DNA from: Planctomycetota bacterium
Lineage (GTDB): Bacteria; Planctomycetota; UBA1135; UBA2386
Reading direction: 5' to 3'
Length of the DNA stretch: 37,558 nucleotides
Assembly (NCBI GenBank): GCA_016873195.1
Contig: VGXW01000010.1
Coordinates: 1 to 37,558 of the forward strand
In this document: one piece after another, positions 24,234 to 31,937 of the stretch
Numbering within the stretch: the stretch's first letter is position 1
How the letters are laid out: each line of letters opens with the position of its first letter
Program-made: the position numbers and the translations under genes
The notes under the pieces: model-generated
Database searches by the model: none
The model's input: the letters and a program-made list of their open reading frames with translations, nothing else
Told to the model about the DNA's origin: nothing

Positions 24234-25235
24234 ATGCTGCAGTTCTCCCGGCTGATCCAGGCCGTCGACTCGCACACCGCCGGCGAGCCCACGCGCATCG
24301 TCACGGGCGGCCTGCCGCCGGTGCCGGGCGCTTCGATGGCGCACAAGCGCGCCTTCCTGCAGCGAGAATGCGATCCGCTGCGCCGGGCGCTCGTGCTCGA
24401 GCCGCGCGGTCACGACGCGATCGTGCTGGCCTTCCTGCTGCCGCCGTGCGATCCCGCGGCGCACCTCGGCGTCGTGTTCGCCAACGACGCGGGCTACCTC
24501 GGCATGTGCGGCCACGGCGCGATCGGCGTCGCCACGGTCGCGGTCGCAACGGGCATGGTCCCCGCCGTCGAGCCGGTCACCGAGGTCGTGCTCGACACGC
24601 CCGTGGGCACGGTGCCGTGCCGGGTCGCGGTGCAGGGCGGCCGGCCGCGCAGCGTGACCATCACGAACGTGCCGTCGTTCCTGTTCCGCCAGCGCGCCAT
24701 CGTGCCCGTGCACGGCTTCGGCAAGGTCGCCGCGGACGTTGCCTACGGCGGCAACTGGTTCGCGTTCGTCGAAGCGGAGCAGCTCGGCCTCGAGGTCGGC
24801 AAGGTCCACCTGCCCGTGCTGCTGCAGGCGGCGAACGCGGTGCGCGAGGCGCTCGTGCGCGAGGGCGTGCGCGGCGTGCATCCCGACCAGCCCGAGCCCG
24901 CGATCGTCGACCACGTGAAACTGTTCGCGGACCTCGAGGGCGAACTCGGCTCGCGCGCGATGACGCTGTGCCCGGGCACGGCCTACGACCGCTCGCCGTG
25001 CGGCACCGGCACGTCGGCGAAGCTCGCCGTGCTGCACGGCAAGGGGGAGATCGAGGTCGGACAGTGGTACGTCTCGGAGAGCGTGCTCGGCACGCGTTTC
25101 CGCGCTCGCATCGTGCAGACCGCGCCGGTGGGGCCGTTCACGGCGGTGGTGCCCGAGATCGAGGGCTCGGCGTGGATCACGGGGTTGCCGACGTTCGTGC
25201 TCGACCCGGACGACCCCTGCGTGCACGGCCTGTGA
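24234..25235 (+). CDS. Proline racemase / 4-hydroxyproline 2-epimerase family
   Basis: 333 residues, the usual length, cytoplasmic. Both catalytic cysteines are present: Cys92 in MCGHGAIG and Cys256 in DRSPCGTGTSA. Trans-3-hydroxyproline dehydratases of the same family have Thr at the second site, so this should be a racemase or 4-hydroxyproline epimerase. The opening DSHTAGEPTRIVTGG is a family hallmark. The epimerase converts trans-4-hydroxy-L-proline to cis-4-hydroxy-D-proline for catabolism, but no other hydroxyproline genes lie next to it, so the exact substrate is open. Confidence 0.9.
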   Translation: MLQFSRLIQAVDSHTAGEPTRIVTGGLPPVPGASMAHKRAFLQRECDPLRRALVLEPRGHDAIVLAFLLPPCDPAAHLGVVFANDAGYLGMCGHGAIGVATVAVATGMVPAVEPVTEVVLDTPVGTVPCRVAVQGGRPRSVTITNVPSFLFRQRAIVPVHGFGKVAADVAYGGNWFAFVEAEQLGLEVGKVHLPVLLQAANAVREALVREGVRGVHPDQPEPAIVDHVKLFADLEGELGSRAMTLCPGTAYDRSPCGTGTSAKLAVLHGKGEIEVGQWYVSESVLGTRFRARIVQTAPVGPFTAVVPEIEGSAWITGLPTFVLDPDDPCVHGL

Positions 25236-25304
25236 GACGGCGCCGCGGTTGACCGCGCCGCACCGCGGTTCGATCATCGCGGGCCCGTCGCGCGAGGCTC
25301 CGCC

Positions 25305-26498
25305 ATGTTCACCGTCACCAAGGATCTCGTGCTCCCGTGCACCGTCACCGGCTCGTGGCCGCGGCCGCGCTGGTTCGACGACTCGATGTGGGGCCGCCCG
25401 CTCGACACGTGCATGATGGACGTGCGCTTCCGCGAGAAGTTCACCGACGCGATGACGACGGTGATCGGCGATCTCGACCGCGCCGGCCTCGACATCCTGA
25501 CGCACGGCGACCTGCACTGCGACGACGACATGGCGGGCCGCTCGTGGCACCACTATCCGCTGCAGCGCTGGGCCGGTTTCGCCGGAGACCACCTGCAGTC
25601 CGAGGCGACGCGGTCGCCGTGGCTCCGGTACCCGCCGGGCACGATGCTCAACGAGATCTACACCGGCTGGCGCTGGCCGCACGTGACGGGCAAGGTCGAG
25701 CACCGGCCGCTCGACTACCCGAAGATCTGGCGCCTCGCGCAGGCCCGCACGCACAAGCCCGTGCGCTTCGGCACCTGCTGCTCGCAGGTGATGGGCCTGT
25801 TCCTCGACCTGCACACGAGCCACTACCGCGACCGGCGGCAGGTGGTCTGGGACATGGCCGTGGCGATGAACCAGGAACTGCGGGCGCTGCGCGACGCGGG
25901 CTGCCGCTGCATCCAGATCGAGGAGCCGACCCTGCACTTCTGGGCCAACACCTACGGGAGCAAGAGCGACGAGGTGAAGTTCATGCTCGACGCCTACAAC
26001 CGCGAGGTCGAGGGCCTCGACGACGTCGAGATCTGGATCCACACGTGCTGGGGCAATCCCAACATGCAGCGCGTGATCGAGAACGACAGCTACCGCGAGT
26101 CGTTCGAGCTCTACCTGCACGCCTGCCGCGGCGACGTGTGGACCGTCGAGATGACGGACCGCGGGTTCCGCGAGATCGAACTGTTCGGCGCGATGAAGGG
26201 GCGGCTGCCCAAGAAGGTCTGCGTCGGCGCGGTCAGCCACCGCACGCTGCAGGCCGACCGCGCCGAGGACGTCGCCGCGCGCGTGCGGCAGGCGCTGCGG
26301 CACGTTGCGCCCGAGCAGCTGATCGTGTCGAGCGACTGCGGCTTCGGCCGGCAGGGCTGCAACCGCGACGTCGCCTTCTTCAAGACGACCGCGATCGCGC
26401 AGGGCGTCAACCTCGTGCGGCGCGAGCTCGGCCTGCCGGTGAGCCCCGTGCGCGCCGCGGAGCCGGCGCTGCAGACGGACCTGGTGCCGAAGGGCTAG
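25305..26498 (+). CDS. Stand-alone MetE catalytic-domain-like methyltransferase
   Basis: 397 residues. It matches only the C-terminal (catalytic) domain of cobalamin-independent methionine synthase; full MetE is about 750. The zinc ligands are intact: His246-x-Cys248 (IHTCWGN), Glu282 (VEMTDRG) and Cys345 (SSDCGFGRQG). The start TVTGSWPRPRWF is the usual MetE-C opening. Such core proteins transfer a methyl group to or from a thiol; methyl donors differ between subfamilies (methyl-cobalamin proteins, folates). It follows the hydroxyproline epimerase by 69 bp on the same strand. Function as methionine synthase or as another methyl transferase cannot be separated by eye. Confidence 0.85.
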   Translation: MFTVTKDLVLPCTVTGSWPRPRWFDDSMWGRPLDTCMMDVRFREKFTDAMTTVIGDLDRAGLDILTHGDLHCDDDMAGRSWHHYPLQRWAGFAGDHLQSEATRSPWLRYPPGTMLNEIYTGWRWPHVTGKVEHRPLDYPKIWRLAQARTHKPVRFGTCCSQVMGLFLDLHTSHYRDRRQVVWDMAVAMNQELRALRDAGCRCIQIEEPTLHFWANTYGSKSDEVKFMLDAYNREVEGLDDVEIWIHTCWGNPNMQRVIENDSYRESFELYLHACRGDVWTVEMTDRGFREIELFGAMKGRLPKKVCVGAVSHRTLQADRAEDVAARVRQALRHVAPEQLIVSSDCGFGRQGCNRDVAFFKTTAIAQGVNLVRRELGLPVSPVRAAEPALQTDLVPKG

Positions 26499-26538
26499 CC
26501 CGTCGCCGGGCGCGCCGGGCGCGCCGGCCGCCGCGCGG

Positions 26539-27765
26539 TCACTTCAGGCCCTTCTGCAGCTCCGCGACGAACTCCTCGGGCTTCTTCCAGCCGCCGATCG
26601 TGTGCACGACGTTGCCGTCGGCGTCGAAGATGCCCATCGCCGGGATGCCGCGCGCGCCCAGCTTCTCCATCAGCTTCTGGTAGTCGTTGCCGGCGTCCTG
26701 CTCCTGCAGGATCTTCACCGGCACGAACTTGCCGCCCAGCAGCTCGGCGACCTGCTGGTCGACGTAGGTGTAGTAGTCCATGCGGTAGCACCACACGCAC
26801 CAGAACGCCATCACGTCGACGAACAGCGGCTTCTGCTCGGCCTTGGCCATCGCGAGGCCCTGCTCGAACGTCACGTAGCGCCACTCGATCGGCTGCTGCG
26901 CGCGCGGCCGCGCGGTGTCGATCCCGCGCGTCTTGACGAACTCCTCGCGCTCCTTGTCGAAGCGGTCGCTCCAGGTCTTCTCGGCGCGGTGGCGCTGCGC
27001 GGCGAGATCCTTCGGGTCGGGGCCGGCGGCGTCGGTCGCGGTGATCGTGATCGTCGTGCCGTCGACCGCGATGCCGTAGGACTTGCCGCCGTCGAAGCGG
27101 TGTTCGCCGAAACCGCTCATGCCGTAGGGCGTGGCGGGGCGGTCGCCCTGCTTGGCCAGGACCCAGAGATCGCCGGCCGTGCCGTACTTGCCGTCGAGGT
27201 CCTTGTCGAGCACCGCGACCACGCGTTCGGCGTCGCCGATCTTGAACGTGCCCTCCACCCAGGCCGGGAACTGCAGGCTCGCGATCGGCTTGCCCTCGCC
27301 CTGGCGCATGAACACGAGCCGCGCCTCGAGCTGGGCGCCGCCGGTTGCGAACACGAGATCGACCGGCTTGCTGGCCAGGACCTCCGGCGCCGCGCCGGCG
27401 GTGCTGCGGCCCTGGCGCTTCGTCACCTCGAGCGGCTTCCTCTCGACGTCGTCGAGCTTGCCGTTGCCGTCGAGGTCCACCCAGAGGACGTCCGGCAGCT
27501 CGGCGTCGGCCTTGGACTTGCCGATCACGACGGCGAGCTTCTTCTTGTTCAGTTCGACGCTGCCGGTCCAGGCGTCGGACACGGCTGCCACGTCGCTCGC
27601 CTGCTGCGCGAGCTGGATCTGTTCGCTGACCGCGGCCACCGGCGGGCGGGCTTCGCGGTTGGTCGGGTCGATCTTCTTGATCGTGCCCGCGACGGAGATC
27701 GGCTGCTGGGCGGAGGCCGCGCAGCACAGGGTGAGCAGGAGCAGTGGGGTGAGGGAGGAGTTCAT
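26539..27765 (-). CDS. Exported thioredoxin-fold protein with EF-hand-like loops
   Basis: 408 residues. Signal peptide (cleavage ASA|QQ, about 19). The middle part contains two calcium-loop-like motifs, D97-x-D99-G-N101-G to E108 and D188-x-D190-x-D192-G. The C-terminal thioredoxin domain (about 300-408) has WC-VW-C (Cys323, Cys326) after PLFVDVMAFW, and the cis-Pro in RGIPAMGIFD. It looks like a DsbD-gamma/thiol:disulfide interchange-type domain, probably reducing or forming disulfides outside the cytoplasm. The cis-Pro loop and GG-W-KKPEEF helix are as in thioredoxin-like (DUF255/TlpA-like) proteins. It converges on the MetE-like gene across a 40-bp gap rich in GC-only inverted repeats. Confidence 0.85.
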   Translation of the reverse strand: MNSSLTPLLLLTLCCAASAQQPISVAGTIKKIDPTNREARPPVAAVSEQIQLAQQASDVAAVSDAWTGSVELNKKKLAVVIGKSKADAELPDVLWVDLDGNGKLDDVERKPLEVTKRQGRSTAGAAPEVLASKPVDLVFATGGAQLEARLVFMRQGEGKPIASLQFPAWVEGTFKIGDAERVVAVLDKDLDGKYGTAGDLWVLAKQGDRPATPYGMSGFGEHRFDGGKSYGIAVDGTTITITATDAAGPDPKDLAAQRHRAEKTWSDRFDKEREEFVKTRGIDTARPRAQQPIEWRYVTFEQGLAMAKAEQKPLFVDVMAFWCVWCYRMDYYTYVDQQVAELLGGKFVPVKILQEQDAGNDYQKLMEKLGARGIPAMGIFDADGNVVHTIGGWKKPEEFVAELQKGLK

Positions 27766-27818
27766 GGGCAGGATCGCATGAGGGGGGCTGCCGGCCGGCA
27801 GCGCGGAACGGAGGGACG

Positions 27819-27824
27819 ATGCTA
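27819..27824 (-). promoter_or_regulatory. -10-like box for the thioredoxin-fold gene
   Basis: TAGCAT on the minus strand, 53 nt before the ATG at 27765; no clear -35 is seen. Confidence 0.3.
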
Positions 27825-27888
27825 GCGAGCTGCCGCGGCGCGAGCGGTCGCGAAGTCCGGCCGTGACAACAATGAGATGATCGGCCGG

Positions 27889-28281
27889 TCAGTCAGCGGC
27901 GTCGCCGGGTCGGCCGAGCCGCGTGCACAGCGACCCGCCGGCGCCCGCGACGAAGGCCCCGATCGCGGCGAGCGTGGCGATCCCGCGCATCGCCGGGTCC
28001 TCGGGCCAGCACAGCAGCGGCCGCACGAGCAGCGCCACGAGCCCGAGCAGCGCGAGTTCCCCGGCCACCGGCAGCCACTCGTCGCGCCACCGCCAGCCCA
28101 GCTGGACGAGCCGGCTCGCCACGTCGCCGCACAGCAGACCGGTGAGGATCGGGCGGCCGCAGTCGTAGTGGCTGGCGAGCACGGCGAAGCCGCCGTAGGC
28201 GGCGGCGCGCAGCAGCAGGCCCACCGTGCGGAACGCCGCATCGATGCGGGCCACGCACAGCGGAGCGTCGCGCGTGTCCAT
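27889..28281 (-). CDS. Small predicted membrane protein of unknown function
   Basis: 130 residues from the ATG at 28281. Three hydrophobic segments are visible: around RTVGLLLRAAAYGGFAVLA (about 15-35), ELALLGLVALLVRPLLCW (about 72-92) and IATLAAIGAFVAGAGG (about 100-118). The frame is open further upstream, but the added residues are Arg/Ser-rich and overlap the divergent lipoprotein gene, so I reject that extension. I do not recognise the family. It could be read as chance in this GC-rich DNA, but the hydrophobic pattern and the fit between its neighbours favour a real gene. Confidence 0.5.
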   Translation of the reverse strand: MDTRDAPLCVARIDAAFRTVGLLLRAAAYGGFAVLASHYDCGRPILTGLLCGDVASRLVQLGWRWRDEWLPVAGELALLGLVALLVRPLLCWPEDPAMRGIATLAAIGAFVAGAGGSLCTRLGRPGDAAD

Positions 28282-28323
28282 CGGGACGCAGATCGGCAGC
28301 GTGGCGGGCGCAGTGGAGTCGGC

Positions 28324-28329
28324 TATCTT
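28324..28329 (+). promoter_or_regulatory. -10-like box before the M14-permease operon
   Basis: TATCTT ends 10 nt before the ATG at 28340. There is no Shine-Dalgarno sequence in between, so the transcript would be leaderless or nearly so. Confidence 0.4.
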
Positions 28330-28339
28330 GCGCGTCCCG

Positions 28340-29110
28340 ATGCGAGCCGTGTTCCTGTTGCTGTTCGTGCTGGCCGGCTGCACCAGCTTCCACCCGCTCG
28401 ACCGGCCCTGGGCGAAGCCCCGCGACGCCGCTGCCACCGAGGCCTCGGCGCCGGCCGCCTGGCACCCGCGCTGGCAGCAGATCGGCACCAGCGTCGAGGG
28501 GCGCCCGCTGCGCCTGGCACGGCTCGGCACCGGCCCGCGGCGCGTGTTGTGGATCGGCGGCATCCACGGCAACGAGCGCGAGGGACGCGTCGCGACCGAC
28601 GAACTGCCGCGCGCGCTGCTGCAGACGCCGGGCGCGCTCGAGCGGGTGACGCTGACCGTGCTCGAGGACGTCAACCCCGACGGCTCCACCAAGGGCACGC
28701 GCGGCAACGCGCGCGGCGTCGACCTGAACCGCAACTACCCGGCGAAGAACTTCAAGCCGCACCGGCTCTACGGCCAGCAGCCGCTCGACCAGCCCGAGGC
28801 CAGGGCGCTGCACGACCTGATCCGCGACGAGCAGCCGCACCTCGTGATCGTCGCGCACAGCTGGCAAGGCGACCACTTCGTCAACTTCGACGGGCCCGCG
28901 GCGCAGCTCGCCGAACGCTTCGCGAAGCTGTCCGGCTATCCCGTGAAGGAATCGGGCGACATCGCGCCGACGCCGGGCTCGCTGGGCTCCTGGGTCGGCC
29001 GCACGCTGCAGGTTCCGATCCTGACGATCGAGTACCTGCGCGGCCGCGAACCCTGGGCGGCCTGGCACGAGACCAAGGCGGCGATCGTCGCCGTCGTGCT
29101 CTCGGGATGA
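28340..29110 (+). CDS. Lipoprotein M14 metallopeptidase, murein peptide amidase (MpaA)-like
   Basis: 256 residues. An 18-residue-class lipoprotein signal ends in LAGC (lipid-bearing Cys14). The zinc site is His76-x-x-Glu79 (GGIHGNERE), His173 (VAHSW) and general base Glu231 (LTIEYLRG), with the M14 substrate-binding segment GVDLNRNYP. E. coli MpaA is a cytoplasmic enzyme that cuts gamma-D-Glu-diaminopimelate in murein tripeptide; this relative is exported and lipid-anchored. The next two genes encode peptide-type ABC permeases, so a role in processing cell-wall or other peptides before uptake fits. The first gene of a tightly packed four-gene run. Confidence 0.85.
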   Translation: MRAVFLLLFVLAGCTSFHPLDRPWAKPRDAAATEASAPAAWHPRWQQIGTSVEGRPLRLARLGTGPRRVLWIGGIHGNEREGRVATDELPRALLQTPGALERVTLTVLEDVNPDGSTKGTRGNARGVDLNRNYPAKNFKPHRLYGQQPLDQPEARALHDLIRDEQPHLVIVAHSWQGDHFVNFDGPAAQLAERFAKLSGYPVKESGDIAPTPGSLGSWVGRTLQVPILTIEYLRGREPWAAWHETKAAIVAVVLSG

Positions 29111-29117
29111 ACGGCGC

Positions 29118-30137
29118 ATGCTCCGCTGGCTCCTGTTGCGCGGCTGCTGGATGCTCGTGACGCTGCTCGGCGTCACGTTCGTGACCTTCGCCGTGCTCGA
29201 CCTGGCGCCGGTCGACCGCGCGCAGGTCGAGGCCGTGCGGCGGCAGCAGGCCGGCGACTTCGCGGACGCCGCGGCGCGCGACCAGGCGATCGTGCGGCTG
29301 CGCCTGCACTACGGCATGCTCGACGAGGCGACGCTGGAGCCGGCACCGCTGTGGACGCGCTACGGCCGCTGGCTCGCGAACGCGGCGACGCTGCGCTTCG
29401 CGGGGCCGCGGGAGGACGACGGCGCGTTCTGGCGGCGGCTCGGCGAGGCCGCGCCGGTCTCGGCGCTGCTCGGGCTGCTCGCGCTGTGCGTCGCGCTGCT
29501 GGCCGGCGTGGCGCTCGGCGCGTGGACGGGCATGCAGGCCGGCTCGCGGCGCGACTTCGTGGTGTCGCAGGGGCTGTTCCTGCTGGCCGGCGTGCCGGAG
29601 TTCCTGCTCGCGATGTTCCTGCTGCTCGCGCTGGGCGGCGGCGGGCTCGGCTGGTTTCCGTCGAACGGGCTGCGTTCGCACGGCGCCGAGCACTGGACCG
29701 CCTTCGCGCAGATCGTCGACTTCGCCTGGCACCTCGTGCTGCCGGTGCTGGTGCTCGCGAGCGGACCGACCGTGCTGGTCGCGCGGTTCCTGCGCGACTC
29801 GGTCGCGCGCACCGCGGACACGGCCTTCGCCGCGAACCTGCACGCGCTCGGCATCGAGCCCGCAACCGTGCGCTGGCGCCTGCTGCGCAACGGCGGAGCG
29901 CCGCTCGCGACGCTGGCGGGCAGCCTGCTGCCGATGCTGGTCGGCGGCTCGATCGTCGTCGAGAACCTGTTCTCGCTCGACGGCCTCGGCCACCTCGCGT
30001 TCCGCGCCGTGCAGGAACAGGACCAGGCGATGGTGATGGCGATCGTGGTGCTGGGCTCGGTGGCGACGCTGGTGGCGCTGACCGTGTCCGACCTGATGCA
30101 CCGGCTCGTCGACCCGCGCGTGAGGTTGCAGGCATGA
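29118..30137 (+). CDS. ABC transporter permease, DppB/YejB-like
   Basis: 339 residues. TM1 (LLLRGCWMLVTLLGVTFVTFAVLDLAP) is the typical DppB/OppB beginning. The conserved C-terminal module contains the coupling EAA-type loop ALGIEPATVRWRLLRN, followed by LLPMLVGGSIVVENLFSLDGLG, the family's last-helix signature. An insert of about 60 residues (about 45-105) follows TM1. It starts 7 bp after the M14 gene. It needs an ATPase and a binding protein, which are not in this window. Confidence 0.88.
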   Translation: MLRWLLLRGCWMLVTLLGVTFVTFAVLDLAPVDRAQVEAVRRQQAGDFADAAARDQAIVRLRLHYGMLDEATLEPAPLWTRYGRWLANAATLRFAGPREDDGAFWRRLGEAAPVSALLGLLALCVALLAGVALGAWTGMQAGSRRDFVVSQGLFLLAGVPEFLLAMFLLLALGGGGLGWFPSNGLRSHGAEHWTAFAQIVDFAWHLVLPVLVLASGPTVLVARFLRDSVARTADTAFAANLHALGIEPATVRWRLLRNGGAPLATLAGSLLPMLVGGSIVVENLFSLDGLGHLAFRAVQEQDQAMVMAIVVLGSVATLVALTVSDLMHRLVDPRVRLQA

Positions 30138-31138
30138 CGCCCATGGGCACCGGACCGGCGCGCCGGCCGCGGCTGCGGCGCCTGTGGCGGCGCGGGGTGG
30201 TGCTGTTCGCCGCCGCGGTCGCGTTGATCGGCCTGTTCGCGCCGCTGCTCGCCAACGACGTGCCGCTTTGCGCGCGCGTCGCGGGCGCGTGGTCGTTCCC
30301 GGCCTTCGCGGACTACGCCGGCGCGCCGCCGCCGGGGCCCGGCGACCTCACGTGGAAGCAGTGGCTGGCGCAGTTGCCGGCCGGCTCGGCGGACTTCGCG
30401 ATCATGCCGCCGTGGCCGCACGGCCCGGCCGAGACCGACCCGGCGCGGTTCCGCGCCGGCCCGTCGCCGGCGCACCCGTTCGGCAGCGACGACTCGGGCC
30501 GCGACCTGCTCGCGCGCCTCGTGCACGGCGCCGGCACCGCGCTCGGCATCGGCGGCAGCGCGGTGGCGATCGCGGCGCTGCTCGGCTCGCTGCTCGGCGC
30601 GCTGGCCGGCTACCGGCGCGGCCTCGCCGACCTCCTCGTGCTGCGGCTGATCGAGGTGTTCCTGTGTTTCCCGATGCTGCTGTTCCTGCTGTTCGCGGCG
30701 GCCTTCTTCGGCGAATCGGGGCTCGGGCTCGTGCTGGTGATGGCGTCGTTGTTCTGGACCAGCTTCGCGCGCATCGTGCGCGGCGAACTGCTGTCGCTGC
30801 GCGAACGCGACTTCGTGACCGTCGCGCGCTGCCTCGGCGTGTCCGACCGGCGCATCCTGTTCCGCCACCTGCTGCCGCTGCTGCGGAGCCAGATCGGCGT
30901 CACCGCCGCGTTCTGCATGGCGAGCGCGATCGTCGCCGAGTCGACGCTGTCGTTCCTCGGGCTCGGGCCGGGCCAGACCGGCTGCTCGTGGGGCGGCATG
31001 CTGCGCGAGGGCAGCGCCGCGGCGCACCTGGGCGTGTGGCATCTGTGGCTGTTCCCGACCGCGGCGATCGTCGCGACCGTGATGTGCTGCCACGTGCTCG
31101 CCGACCGGCTGCGGCCGCGAACGGGGGCGGAGGCGTGA
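30134..31138 (+). CDS. ABC transporter permease, DppC/YejE-like
   Basis: 334 residues. TM1 (about 22-43) is followed by a long extracytoplasmic insert (about 44-115) including ANDVPL, FPAFADY and MPPWPHGP, which resembles YejE, the permease of the microcin C/small-peptide importer. The core has HPFGSDDSGRDLLARLVHG, the EAA-type loop ARCLGVSDRRILFRHLLP and SFLGLG. The start overlaps the DppB-like stop (ATGA). Together the two would form the channel of a peptide importer or exporter. Confidence 0.88.
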   Translation: MTPMGTGPARRPRLRRLWRRGVVLFAAAVALIGLFAPLLANDVPLCARVAGAWSFPAFADYAGAPPPGPGDLTWKQWLAQLPAGSADFAIMPPWPHGPAETDPARFRAGPSPAHPFGSDDSGRDLLARLVHGAGTALGIGGSAVAIAALLGSLLGALAGYRRGLADLLVLRLIEVFLCFPMLLFLLFAAAFFGESGLGLVLVMASLFWTSFARIVRGELLSLRERDFVTVARCLGVSDRRILFRHLLPLLRSQIGVTAAFCMASAIVAESTLSFLGLGPGQTGCSWGGMLREGSAAAHLGVWHLWLFPTAAIVATVMCCHVLADRLRPRTGAEA

Positions 31139-31929
31139 CGGGGCCGCGGCTGGTCCAGGCCGTGCTGCTGTCGGCGGCGGTGCTGCGCGCGCGGGCGGGC
31201 GGCAAGCGCCTGCTGCGGCGGCTGCGCCTGCGCGGCGCGGTGCGGTCGCGCGGCTCGTGCCCGCTGTGCGAGCGCGAGGTCGAGTTCGCGGCGACGGGCG
31301 CCGGCGAGCGCGAGAGCCCGGTCTGCCTGCGCTGCGGCAGCGTGCCGCGGCAGCGCGCATTGGTGGCGGCGCTGCCTTTGCTCGCGCCGCCGCTCGACGG
31401 GGTGCGGCTGCACGAGTCGTCGCCGAGCCCGTGCACGTTCTTCCACTTCGGGCGGCGCTGTCGCGGCTTCACCGCCAGCTGCCACCTGCCCGGTCTCGCG
31501 CCGGGGACGCGCGTCGGCGCGTTCGTCGCCGCGGACCTCGAGCGGCAGCCGTTCCCCGGCGGCAGCTTCGACGTCGTCGTGACGCTCGACGTGCTCGAGC
31601 ACGTGCCGCGGCCGTTGCCGGCCCTGGCGGAGGTGGCCCGGACGCTGACGCCGGCGGGTGTGCACGTGTTCACGGCGCCGCGAGCGGCAAGCCGCACGAC
31701 GGGCGCGCGCGTGAGGTTCGTGGGCGGCCAGCCGGAGCCTGTCGCCGCACCGGAGTACCACCGCGATCCGTTCTCGCGGGCCGGTGCGCTCGTGGTCACG
31801 GACTTCGGGTGCGACTTCGAGGCGCTCGTCGCGCGCGAACTCGGACTCGTCTGCACCGCCGCCGTCGTCGTCGCGCCCGAGCTGGGCGTGCCGTCGCCCG
31901 TCGAGGTCTTCGCCGTGCGCCGCGCCTGA
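31135..31929 (+). CDS. Zinc-ribbon SAM-dependent methyltransferase
   Basis: 264 residues from a GTG that overlaps the permease stop (GTGA). N-terminal helix (about 1-35), then a zinc ribbon with CPLC (about 43-46) and CLRC (about 63-66). The class I methyltransferase motifs follow in part: the acidic post-I region is degenerate, but FDVVVTLDVLEHVPRP (Asp152, Glu/His) is a clear motif IV. Such ribbon-type methyltransferases occur beside sugar or cell-envelope genes; the substrate is unknown. It closes the operon, 8 bp from the convergent moaA. Cys residues in AAVVVAPELGVPSPVEVF region are absent, so the C-terminus is simple. Confidence 0.8.
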   Translation: MTGPRLVQAVLLSAAVLRARAGGKRLLRRLRLRGAVRSRGSCPLCEREVEFAATGAGERESPVCLRCGSVPRQRALVAALPLLAPPLDGVRLHESSPSPCTFFHFGRRCRGFTASCHLPGLAPGTRVGAFVAADLERQPFPGGSFDVVVTLDVLEHVPRPLPALAEVARTLTPAGVHVFTAPRAASRTTGARVRFVGGQPEPVAAPEYHRDPFSRAGALVVTDFGCDFEALVARELGLVCTAAVVVAPELGVPSPVEVFAVRRA

Positions 31930-31937
31930 CGCCAGCC

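Noticed and set aside
26505-26530. GC-only inverted repeats as a bidirectional terminator between convergent genes
   Set aside because: Repeats of GGCGCGCC type arise easily here and no T-run follows, so a terminator is not supported.
28282-28734. Long N-terminal extension of the small membrane protein
   Set aside because: It is Ser/Arg-rich and lies antisense to the M14 lipoprotein gene with clear active-site motifs.
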